DNA of 8,501 nt, taken from JBGPOS01 sp041488155. GTDB lineage: Bacteria > Chloroflexota > Dehalococcoidia > Tepidiformales > Tepidiformaceae. This document shows, one piece after another, positions 1-6,007 of this stretch (its first letter is position 1; every line of letters starts with the position of its first letter). The stretch covers positions 1 through 8,501 of the forward strand of contig JBGPOS010000105.1 of NCBI GenBank assembly GCA_041488155.1, in the 5' to 3' direction. A program made the translations under genes and the position numbers. A model generated the notes under the pieces. The model was not told where the DNA came from. It searched no databases and saw only the letters and a list, made by a program, of their open reading frames with translations.

Positions 1-630
1 CGCCTCGACGGCGGCGGCCGCGATCGCGCGACGGTGGTCTGTGGCTTCCTGGGGCTCGACGCCCGGCCGTTCAATCCGCTTCTCGCGGCGCTCCCTCGCG
101 TGCTTCGGATTTCAGGGAGCACGCTGGGGACCGACTCCTGGGTCACGACCTTCATGCGGGCGGTCGTGACCGAGTCGAACTCGAGGCGGCCCGGCGGCGA
201 AGCGGTGCTCGAACGGATGAGCGAGATGCTCTTCGTGGAGGTCTTGCGCCGGCACATCGACTCGCTCGCGCCGGAACAGACGGGGTGGCTCGCCGGGATG
301 CGGGACCCCGCCGTGGGGCGCGCGCTCTCCCTCATCCACGAGAAGCCGGCCGAAGCGTGGACGCTGGAACGCTTGAGCAAGGAGGCGGGGCTCTCGCGAT
401 CCTCACTTCACGAACGCTTCGTTCATTTCATCGGTCAGCCGCCGATGCAGTATCTGACCCAGTGGAGAATGCAGGTCGCGGGGGGCCTGTTGCGAGACAC
501 GAACGCGAAGCTGGTGGAGGTGGCGCTGGACGTCGGCTACGAGAGCGAAGCCGCCTTCTCGCGGGCGTTCAAGCGGGTCGCCGGCGTATCGCCCGGAGGG
601 TGGCGAAAGGTGAGGCGAGGGACCTCATGA
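1..630 (+). CDS. AraC-family transcriptional regulator with N-terminal cupin_6 domain, 5' partial
   Basis: Cytoplasmic DNA-binding regulator. The frame is open from base 1, so the start lies outside the window; 209 codons are visible, ending in TGA at 628-630. The first ~60 residues are the end of the AraC-type cupin_6 ligand-sensing domain, recognisable from VVCGFLGLDARPFNPLLAAL. Residues ~80-100 give the linker typical of this subfamily (LFVEVLRRH, PEQTGWLAGMRDP). Two helix-turn-helix motifs follow: LERLSKEAGLSRSSLHERF at about 122-140, and the AraC signature VGYESEAAFSRAFKR at about 178-192 ending in VSPGGWR. The whole C-terminal half fits the family with no gap, so the gene looks intact. 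Its target is unknown. Members often sit beside a divergent oxidoreductase gene, which would be upstream of the window. Nothing links it to the TRAP operon 4.5 kb away. The internal GTG at 34 is not the true start, since homology extends upstream of it. Confidence 0.95.
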   Translation, partial: RLDGGGRDRATVVCGFLGLDARPFNPLLAALPRVLRISGSTLGTDSWVTTFMRAVVTESNSRRPGGEAVLERMSEMLFVEVLRRHIDSLAPEQTGWLAGMRDPAVGRALSLIHEKPAEAWTLERLSKEAGLSRSSLHERFVHFIGQPPMQYLTQWRMQVAGGLLRDTNAKLVEVALDVGYESEAAFSRAFKRVAGVSPGGWRKVRRGTS

Positions 631-729
631 TCGCTGCCGAGACGCGCGGGCCTCCGGTTCCCGCCGATGAGGCGCGGCACAAGGATTGATAACGAGAAGG
701 CTCGACCGTTGATGGTGGCAATAGGGCGC

Positions 730-882
730 TGGACTTGACCCGGTTTCGTGGAGACTGTTCCCCTTGGGGGGAGGAGGGAGTCCACGATGCCGAAGACCCG
801 ACCCGCGTATCCGCCGCAGCTCCGGGCGCGCATCATCGAACTGGCTCGGACCGGTCGTACCCCGGAAGAGCTCGGCCGCTAG
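730..882 (+). mobile_element. Left-end remnant of an IS3-family insertion sequence
   Basis: Starting at about 730 the sequence TGGACTTGACCCGG, followed by a GTTTCGTGGA block, looks like the left terminal inverted repeat of IS3-family elements, whose ends begin with TG. About 25 bases further on is a purine-rich ribosome-binding stretch (GGAGGAGGGAG, near 770) and then an ATG at 787 opening an OrfA. The reading frame stops after 31 codons at 880-882 and nothing recognisable as OrfA, OrfB or a right inverted repeat follows. I therefore read this as a truncated copy joined to unrelated DNA near 880. The terminal-repeat call comes from its resemblance to family members and its position before OrfA; no matching right end was found by eye. 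Confidence 0.6.
787..882 (+). pseudogene. Truncated IS3-family transposase OrfA (N-terminal 31 residues)
   Basis: The peptide starts MPKTRPAYPPQLRARIIEL and continues ARTGRTPEELGR before a TAG stop. This is the opening of IS3/IS911-type OrfA (HTH_Tnp_1): a basic, proline-containing N-terminus, the first helix with RAxIIELAR, and the TPEEL turn that leads into the recognition helix. Full OrfA proteins are about 90-110 residues; here the recognition helix, the leucine zipper and all of OrfB (the DDE integrase) are missing. The ATG has a strong Shine-Dalgarno-like stretch 7-15 bases upstream, as expected for the native start. A peptide this short cannot bind or move DNA, so it is a relic marking a past insertion. 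Confidence 0.7.
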
Positions 883-1074
883 TCCGTACTCGGGCTCCGT
901 GGCGAAGCGCTGGACCAGGGCCCGCTCGATCGCCCGGAGCTCGCTGGGCAGGCACCGCTCCTCGCGGTACGCCTCCCACGCGCCTTCCGGGGTGTGGGAG
1001 AGCCCGCGCAGTGGCCGCACGGCCTCGGGAGCGGACCCCCCAAACCGAATCAGACCGCCGACATCCCAGATCAC
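883..1074 (-). pseudogene. Protein-like minus-strand fragment of unknown family, possibly cut by the IS remnant
   Basis: On the minus strand an open frame begins MIWDVGGLIRFGG at 1074 and stays protein-like for about 64 residues (AWEAYREER, LPSELRAIERALVQRF, EPEYGLA), with mixed helical composition unlike the Arg/Pro/Gly-rich shadow frames around it. The protein-like character ends near 880, exactly where the IS3 OrfA fragment stops; beyond that the same frame merely reads the IS antisense. I do not recognise the family. The simplest reading is the 5' part of a small gene whose 3' end was lost at the insertion junction. It could also be chance coding character in high-GC DNA. No convincing Shine-Dalgarno precedes the ATG. 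Confidence 0.25.
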
Positions 1075-2040
1075 CGCCGACCTCCCACGGCAGCGCGCGC
1101 GGAAGCCGAAGGCGCCGATCCCCTATCGAGCACACCCGCAGTGTCGGCGACCCCCGCCCTTCGTGTTTCACGCCGATTCGACGGCCTCTGCGTCACTCCG
1201 CGAGTTGTCGCGCACCGCCCAGCATAGGAATCTCATTAGGCGCGCCGCCGGGCGGGGGCCGCTCGGGCGATGTCGCGCAACTCCGCGCCGGGCCGTCGCT
1301 TCCGAGCCCAGACGCTTCGCGACCGCCTTCGTGTAGGCACACGGGCCTTCTTCGAGCGTTCGACGCGAGCCCGTCATCGCAGGAACGACCGGAGCAAGCG
1401 GTCCAGGCGGACCTCGGGGTCGCCGGGCGATGGCCGATTCCCGTCGACCGCGGCTTCTCCCAGGGCCCGGCCTCCGGCGCGGGCTGCGGGGCCGGCGATC
1501 TCGCGACGTCGCTGCCACCGTGAGCGGGCTCGTCCCGGCGCCAGCGGCGTCGGCCCCGGGCTCCCGGGGTGACGAGATCGCGCACGGCGTAGCCGTCGAG
1601 CGGCAGGCGATCCCGGCGATACGCCTGCAGGTACGCCGGGAGCCCGGATCGGAGGACCTGCTTGATGGCCGGCCCGCGCTGCGTGATCGGGAGCGCGTAG
1701 AGCAGGGTCAGGAGGTCGGCGCTGGACGTCGAACGGCAGAGCACCGGACGCGGCGAAAAGCCGCTCGCGCTCGACACACCGCATCACTGAAACGACGGGT
1801 AAGAGCGCGCCGTGAGGCGTACGTCGCGTCCGACCCGTCCCGGGTCGCATCCAGGGCACGAGGGCCGGCGGCCGGGACCGGTTCGACCCGGTGACGGCTG
1901 AGCCCCCGCAGACGCCCACACGCGGGCATCGTCACAGTGCACGCGGTTCGCCGGCGGATTCGCCAGCCCGGCTCGCATGCGCCAAGGCCCTATTGGAAGA
2001 CCGGGATGGCGTCGTCGGGAAGCCCGCTCAATGGGAGGGC
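1075..2040. other. About 1 kb without an intact gene; probably decayed sequence
   Basis: All six frames here are short or of Arg/Pro/Gly/Ala-rich shadow composition, and I can support no complete gene. One stretch on the minus strand, about 1735 down to 1570, is more protein-like (LLTLLYALPITQRGPAIKQ, then YLQAYRRDRLPLDGYAVRDL) but loses that character after about 55 residues and has no recognised start. A perfect 6-base stem lies at 1831-1836/1842-1847 (CGACCC with GGGTCG, 5-base loop); it has no following T-run on either strand and is not a convincing terminator. No tRNA cloverleaf, tandem repeat or CRISPR-like spacing was seen. Confidence 0.5.
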
Positions 2041-2067
2041 TTGCGAACGTGGCCATACCCGAATAAT
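2041..2067 (+). promoter_or_regulatory. Possible sigma-70-type promoter directly before the AAA ATPase gene
   Basis: TTGCGA at 2041-2046 matches four of six bases of a -35 box. AATAAT at 2062-2067 matches five of six bases of a -10 box, with a short 15-base spacer. AATAATCATTAG is a rare AT-rich patch in DNA this GC-rich. Initiation about 7-10 bases beyond the -10 would fall at or immediately before the GTG at 2077, which would give a leaderless or nearly leaderless transcript and would explain the lack of a Shine-Dalgarno there. This is read by eye, and the spacer is shorter than ideal. Confidence 0.35.
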
Positions 2068-2076
2068 CATTAGAGT

Positions 2077-3327
2077 GTGAGTGCAACTGGGCCAGCCTTC
2101 CGCCTCGGCTATCGGGAGTGCCACGCCCTCCTCCGCGCCCGGCTGGGCGAGCCCGCCCCCGGCCGCATCCAGCTCATCTCCGGTCCTCGGCAGGTCGGGA
2201 AGACCACCATGCTCCTGGCGCTCGCGGCCGAGCTCGGGTCGGTCGCGGTCTACGCCGCGTGCGACAGCCCCGAGGCCACCCTCCCCGGGTTCTGGGACCG
2301 ACTGTGGCACCGAGCCGAGGCCACCGCGGCCGAGCGGGGGCGGGCGGCCGTCCTCCTCGATGAGGCCCACCTCCTGCCCAACTGGGCGGCTCGCCTCAAG
2401 GGGGAGTGGGATCGCCTTCGTCGCCGAGCCCTGCCGGTCCATGTGGTGGCCACGGGGTCCTCCGCCCTCCGCCTGGCGGCGGGCTCGCGGGAAAGCCTCG
2501 CGGGGCGCTTCGAGCGGCTCACCCTCACCCACTGGTCGGCCGCGTCCGTGGCCGAGGTGTTCGGGATCCCCCCGCAGGACGCCGTGGAGCTCGTCGTCCG
2601 CCTCGGCTCTTACCCCGGCGCGCTGCCGTTACGAGAGGACCGGGCCCGCTGGACGGCCTACGTGCGGGACGCGATCGTGGAGCCGGCGATCGGACGGGAT
2701 CTCCTGGCGCTCGGCCCGATCCGCAAGCCGGCCCTCCTCCGGCAGGTCTTCGGCGTCTGCGTCGGGTCCCCCGCTCAGGTGGTCTCGCTCCAGAAGATCC
2801 AAGGCCAACTCGCGGAGAGGGGAGCCCTCGAGACGATCGCGCACTACCTGGCCCTGCTGGAGGAGGCCTTCCTGGTCGCCGCGCTGCCGAAGCATGCCCG
2901 ACGAGCCCTTCGGCGCCGGGCGGCCCCCCCCAAGCTAGTGGTGCTGAACCAGGCGCTCCTCGCCGCCACCGACCCGGAGGGCGCGCCGGAGCCCGCCCGC
3001 GACCCGGCGCGCTTCGGCGTGTGGGTCGAGAACGCGTGCCTGGCCCACGCCTGGAATGCCGGCCAGCGCGTGGCCTACTGGCGCGAGGAACCCCTCGAGG
3101 TCGACGGCGTCCTGGATGGGACGTGGGGGCGCTGGGCAGTGGAGATCAAGACCGGCGCGGTCGGCACGACCGACCTGCGCGGGCTCCTGGAGTTCACCCG
3201 CCGCTTCCCGGAGTATCGGCCGCTCCTCGTATGCGACCCGCCGGGACAGCTCGCGGCCGAGCGAGCCGGCATCGCGTGGGTCAGGTGGCACGACTTCCTG
3301 CTGTCTGGCCCGCCCAGCAGAGCATGA
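2077..3327 (+). CDS. AAA-family ATPase with DUF4143 and C-terminal nuclease-like region
   Basis: A 416-residue protein of the AAA_14/DUF4143 type, a family of mostly uncharacterised ATPases of about 380-450 residues. Walker A is GPRQVGKTT at 36-44; Walker B is AVLLDEAHLL at 91-100 with D95/E96; a sensor-1-like VVATGSSA is at 123-130; and the family's GRFERL segment is at 143-148. Residues ~185-275 are the helical DUF4143 part (including HYLALLEEAFLVAALPK). The C-terminus has PLEVDGVLDG (D343) and WAVEIKTG (E356, K358), the D...ExK spacing of PD-(D/E)XK nuclease folds often seen at the end of this family; cleavage activity is not established. The GTG at 2077 begins just upstream of the first conserved residues and lacks a Shine-Dalgarno. 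The gene stands alone, convergent with the CopG-like gene. The frame has no interruption, in contrast to its decayed flanks. Cellular role unknown. Confidence 0.9.
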   Translation: MSATGPAFRLGYRECHALLRARLGEPAPGRIQLISGPRQVGKTTMLLALAAELGSVAVYAACDSPEATLPGFWDRLWHRAEATAAERGRAAVLLDEAHLLPNWAARLKGEWDRLRRRALPVHVVATGSSALRLAAGSRESLAGRFERLTLTHWSAASVAEVFGIPPQDAVELVVRLGSYPGALPLREDRARWTAYVRDAIVEPAIGRDLLALGPIRKPALLRQVFGVCVGSPAQVVSLQKIQGQLAERGALETIAHYLALLEEAFLVAALPKHARRALRRRAAPPKLVVLNQALLAATDPEGAPEPARDPARFGVWVENACLAHAWNAGQRVAYWREEPLEVDGVLDGTWGRWAVEIKTGAVGTTDLRGLLEFTRRFPEYRPLLVCDPPGQLAAERAGIAWVRWHDFLLSGPPSRA

Positions 3328-3560
3328 TCATGAGGGAAGCGTCGCCAGTGTGGCACGGCAAGAAAGAGACGGGGCTGTGTGCTGTCCAGGGATTCGGATC
3401 GCGAGGACTGCGGCGACGCGGAGTCACCGGGCGGTTGCCACGGTGCCTTCGGGTGGTCACGGGCTCGTGCCACGGCCACCGCCTCGTAGCGACGCCATCA
3501 TCCCCTCGCTCTTCCAGCCGCCGACGGCCATGACAATCGGCGCGGCCAAACTGAACAGAG

Positions 3561-3878
3561 TCAGGCTGGTCGGCGAGTCTTCGTGCGACCTGTCCGTTTG
3601 GTCTTGCTCCGCGAACGCGCAAGCCATCCCTCGAGGACCGTTCTCGCCAATGTGGTATGTCCTACGCCGCGCTTCGCCGCGAGAGAGCGGAGGACCTGGA
3701 GGTCCTCCTTATGAAGGCGTAGCGCGATCTGCTCCGTGCGCGGAGGACGGATCTCGACGTCGAGATCCACCAAGTCCTTTGCGAACTCCTCCAGGCTGTG
3801 ATGCGCCCAGAAAGCACGCTCTTCTTGGTCGCTTCGGAAGGCCGGAATCCTGCCCTTGTTTGCAGAAACTGTCCCCAC
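3561..3878 (-). CDS. CopG/BrnA-like ribbon-helix-helix antitoxin, apparently orphan
   Basis: A 105-residue basic protein. Residues ~11-31 (IPAFRSDQEERAFWAHHSLE) are the N-terminal signature of the CopG_antitoxin family (usual form EEREFWxxHD). Residues ~46-86 form the ribbon-helix-helix: strand EQIALRLHKEDLQVLRSLA, then GVGHTTLARTVLEGWL. The tail is rich in Arg, Lys and Thr. Known members are antitoxins that bind a BrnT-type RNase toxin and repress their own operon. I chose the GTG at 3878 because a GGGAGG Shine-Dalgarno lies 6 bases before it; an upstream GTG at 3905 would add nine residues outside the conserved region. BrnT genes normally lie just upstream of the antitoxin, but upstream here is the oppositely oriented helicase-associated fragment. 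The 233-base gap to the AAA ATPase gene (3328-3560) also has no toxin-like frame. A solitary regulator is the alternative reading. Confidence 0.82.
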   Translation of the reverse strand: MGTVSANKGRIPAFRSDQEERAFWAHHSLEEFAKDLVDLDVEIRPPRTEQIALRLHKEDLQVLRSLAAKRGVGHTTLARTVLEGWLARSRSKTKRTGRTKTRRPA

Positions 3879-3884
3879 TAGCTC

Positions 3885-3890
3885 CCTCCC
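3885..3890 (-). promoter_or_regulatory. Shine-Dalgarno deciding the CopG-like start
   Basis: Read on the minus strand this is GGGAGG, followed by six bases and then GTG at 3878-3876. It lies inside the longer frame that would start at the GTG at 3905, and favours the shorter 105-residue product. Confidence 0.6.
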
Positions 3891-3946
3891 TTGCCTCCCC
3901 GCCACCGGCGATAGCTCCGTGCCTCGTCCTCGTCGGACACTCGAGC

Positions 3947-4837
3947 GCTGACGCCATCGCGGAGACCCTCGCGGAGTGCCCGGTGCACCGATGGGTCGCG
4001 GCCGATGAACTACTCAGGTTCGTTCGGGCGTCGGGTCGCGACTTCGCCGTGTCGCGCAACCCCTGGCACCTCTACATCGGCGAACTCCAGTACGGGTCCC
4101 TGGGCTACGATAGCGCCGCCGGCCTCCTCGAGGAACGCTATCTGCTCTGCCTCCTGTTCGAGTACGCCGCCACCCTCGGCCTGGTCGACGTCGCCTATAT
4201 CCCACCGGCGGGAGCGCGTCACGACTATCACCACCTCTGGGGCACGGATGACCTGCCCTTTTTCAGCCGGTATGACGGCCTCCGGTTCTTCCGCGTCACC
4301 CCCCTCGGGGCGTACTGCCTGGGCGCGGCCGACGACCACACGCCCGCGCCGGTCGAGGTGAAATCGGTGCTCCGCGTACTCCCCAACCTGGAGATCGCGG
4401 CGATCGGTGCGGATCTCGAGCCAGGCGACCGTCTCGCCCTCGACGCCTACGCCGTCCGCAGCGCGGACCTCGTCTGGCAGCTCGAGGCAGGCAAGCTGCT
4501 TGCGGCGATCGAGGCAGGCCGCTCGGTGGACGAGATCCGTGAGTTCCTGTCCGACCGCAGCGGAGCGCCGCTCCCGGACACCGTCTCGCGCTTGCTCGCC
4601 GATGTCGCCGAGCGCAGCGCACGCGTCCACGATCGCGGCCTCGCCCGGCTCATCGAGTGCCAGGATCCCGCGCTGGCGGCGTTGATCGCCACCGACACGA
4701 GGACGCGCACGCATTGTCTGCGGGCGGGAGAGCGTCACCCCGTGGTGCCAGCCTCCTCGGACGCTTCGGCCGCGAGGCGCAGCCCGACCGCGTCCCGCAG
4801 GTTACCTGGTCACCTCGTCGCTCTGTCGGAGCGTTAG
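3947..4837 (+). pseudogene. 5'-truncated helicase-associated (XPB-type Helicase_C_3) protein
   Basis: About 296 residues of a real coding frame resembling the C-terminal half of bacterial helicase-associated domain proteins. The first part is helical and aromatic-rich (RWVAADELLRFVRASGRDF, YLLCLLFEYAATLGLVDVAY, FFRVTPLGAYCLG), as in the winged-helix region of such proteins. Next comes the Helicase_C_3 domain, encoded by about 4350-4640: VLRVLPNLEIAA, the strand PGDRLALDAYAVRSADL, then LLAAIEAGRSVDEIREFL and PLPDTVSRLLADVAERSARV. Complete relatives are usually well over 500 residues. Here the sequence upstream of about 3947 is only the antisense of the CopG-like gene, with no ATG; the first in-frame starter is a GTG at 3983 with no clear Shine-Dalgarno. 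The end may also be altered: after HPVVPASSD the frame runs into Ser/Arg-rich residues, while the +1 frame at 4800 reads GYLVT, like the usual family ending. A short functional protein from 3983 cannot be excluded. Confidence 0.6.
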
Positions 4838-5118
4838 CCACTTGGTTGCCATTTCGGGAGTGCTTCGAAGCGCGGGATGCGTGGGTCCCCGGCCTATCCA
4901 CGCCACTACCGGCCCCATGGTCGGTCTCCTCCTGGCCACCATTTCTTCTTCGCCACCCCCGGCAGAGCATTGGGGGGGCACACACTACTCAGTGCTCGGT
5001 CAAGTTGCGAAGAACATCGCGTCTGACGAGTCGAGAGTGGTTGCCACTCGTACATTTCAAGGGAGACTCCCTGCCAGGTGCGCCATGCACACACTTCGGG
5101 ACGCACCGGTCCTGGACC
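4838..5118. other. Gene-free spacer with two small hairpins
   Basis: No supportable gene. A perfect hairpin GAGTGG-TTG-CCACTC lies at 5035-5049, and an imperfect one pairs 4952-4959 (GCCACCCC) with 4972-4979 (GGGGGGGC). Neither is followed by a T-run on either strand. The 5035-5049 hairpin lies about 70 bases past the stop of the minus-strand dehydrogenase gene, where an operon end would be expected, so it may contribute to 3'-end formation or stability of that transcript. Confidence 0.35.
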
Positions 5119-5994
5119 TTACCGGCGTCGCGCGTGCGCCCCGCCTGAGGAAACAAGCCGTCGGAAATGCGCGTCCATCCGCGCCGCGTCAGGCTCCCGG
5201 CCCGTGAAGAGCTTGAAGCCGCGTAGCGCCTGCCCAACGTTCATGTGCCCGCCGTCGACGGTTTCGCAGCCCATGCGCCGCGCCACCTTCAGCAACGGCG
5301 TCTCCAGCGGAACGTAAACAATGTCAGAAACCCACATCGTGCGCCGGAGCAGCTCCACCGGCAGCGGCAGGCCCGGCGTTTTCGGCGTCCCCATCGGCGT
5401 CGCGTGGATGAGGCCGCTGGCGCGGTTCAGCGCCACTCGCAGGTCTGGACTCGCGCTCGTGCGACCATCGTCGAAATGCCCGTTTAACCGCGCCGCCAGG
5501 GCCGTGGCGCGCGGCGCGTCCTTGTCGACGATGACAAGGCTTGCCGCCCCCAGGCGCAGCACTGCGTCGGCGCATGCCGATCCGGCACCGCCAGCGCCGA
5601 TGAGCACAACGCGCGAGAGATCGGCGCCCGGCAAGGTGCGCTGGAACCCCCAACTCCAGCCCGAGCCATCGGTGTTGTGCCCAACGAGTCGATCGCCACG
5701 GCGAACCACGGTGTTGACCGCGCCGATGACCTCGGCCTCCTCGGACAGCTCATCGAGAAGCGGGATCACCAACTGCTTGCACGGATAGGTGATGTTCAGC
5801 CCGGCGAAGCGCATCACTCGCGCCGCCTCGATGAGGGCGGGTAAGACGTCCACGCCGCGGCTCGAGGACTCGAGGTCGATCAGTTGATAGTGCAGGCGAA
5901 TGCCGTGGTGGCGGGCCTCCTCTTCCTGGAGGGCGGGAGACAGCGAGTCCTGGATGCCGGCGCCGATGAGACCGCAGAGCATCGATGGCTCCAT
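5119..5994 (-). CDS. aroE: Quinate/shikimate dehydrogenase family protein (AroE superfamily), probably NAD-dependent
   Basis: A 291-residue cytoplasmic dehydrogenase that interconverts shikimate or quinate and the 3-dehydro acid. Visible residues: SLSP (17-20) in the substrate pocket; NITYPCK (67-73) with catalytic K73; GAVNT (91-95); HNTDG (106-110) with catalytic D109; glycine loop GAGGAGSA (133-140); HATPMG (197-202); DIVYVPLETPLL (224-235); and the C-terminal HMNVGQALRGFKLFTG with Q255. The second Rossmann strand ends LVIVDKDAPRA, placing Asp157 where NADP-type AroE has NRT; this and the GCETVDGG and LFTGREPD segments resemble the NAD-using quinate/shikimate dehydrogenase of Corynebacterium. 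The ATG at 5994 aligns with that enzyme's N-terminus, 13 bases past the dctM stop. A second ATG at 5982 has GGAG six bases upstream and is the alternative start. As last gene of a TRAP operon a catabolic role is likely; biosynthetic AroE is the alternative. Confidence 0.92.
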   Translation of the reverse strand: MEPSMLCGLIGAGIQDSLSPALQEEEARHHGIRLHYQLIDLESSSRGVDVLPALIEAARVMRFAGLNITYPCKQLVIPLLDELSEEAEVIGAVNTVVRRGDRLVGHNTDGSGWSWGFQRTLPGADLSRVVLIGAGGAGSACADAVLRLGAASLVIVDKDAPRATALAARLNGHFDDGRTSASPDLRVALNRASGLIHATPMGTPKTPGLPLPVELLRRTMWVSDIVYVPLETPLLKVARRMGCETVDGGHMNVGQALRGFKLFTGREPDAARMDAHFRRLVSSGGAHARRR

Positions 5995-6007
5995 GACTCG
6001 TTGGGTC

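Noticed and set aside
735..1523. A 262-codon open frame on the + strand
   Set aside because: Arg/Pro/Ser-rich composition with no motif; it runs across the IS3 remnant in a different frame from its OrfA, as expected of a chance frame in high-GC DNA.
1876..1900. tRNA-like T-loop (GGTTCGACCC)
   Set aside because: The arm does not pair properly with a 7-base loop, and no acceptor, D or anticodon stems can be drawn around it.
3328..3560. Possible small toxin gene between the AAA ATPase and the CopG-like gene
   Set aside because: Frames here are Arg/Pro/Ser-rich with no BrnT, HicA, RelE or PIN-like features and no ribosome-binding site.
3056..3946. 5' half of the 593-codon open frame that ends in the helicase-associated sequence
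   Set aside because: It overlaps the AAA ATPase in a shadow frame and then the antisense of the CopG-like gene; only the part from about 3947 has protein-like composition.
3818..4775. Similar stretches near 3823 and 4752, both containing CGCTTCGG and encoding LLGRFGR in one frame
   Set aside because: Similarity covers only about 17 bases with several mismatches; most likely chance in GC-rich DNA rather than a repeat pair.
4951..4980. C-tract/G-tract hairpin as a terminator
   Set aside because: The stem has a mismatch and there is no T-run on either strand after it.
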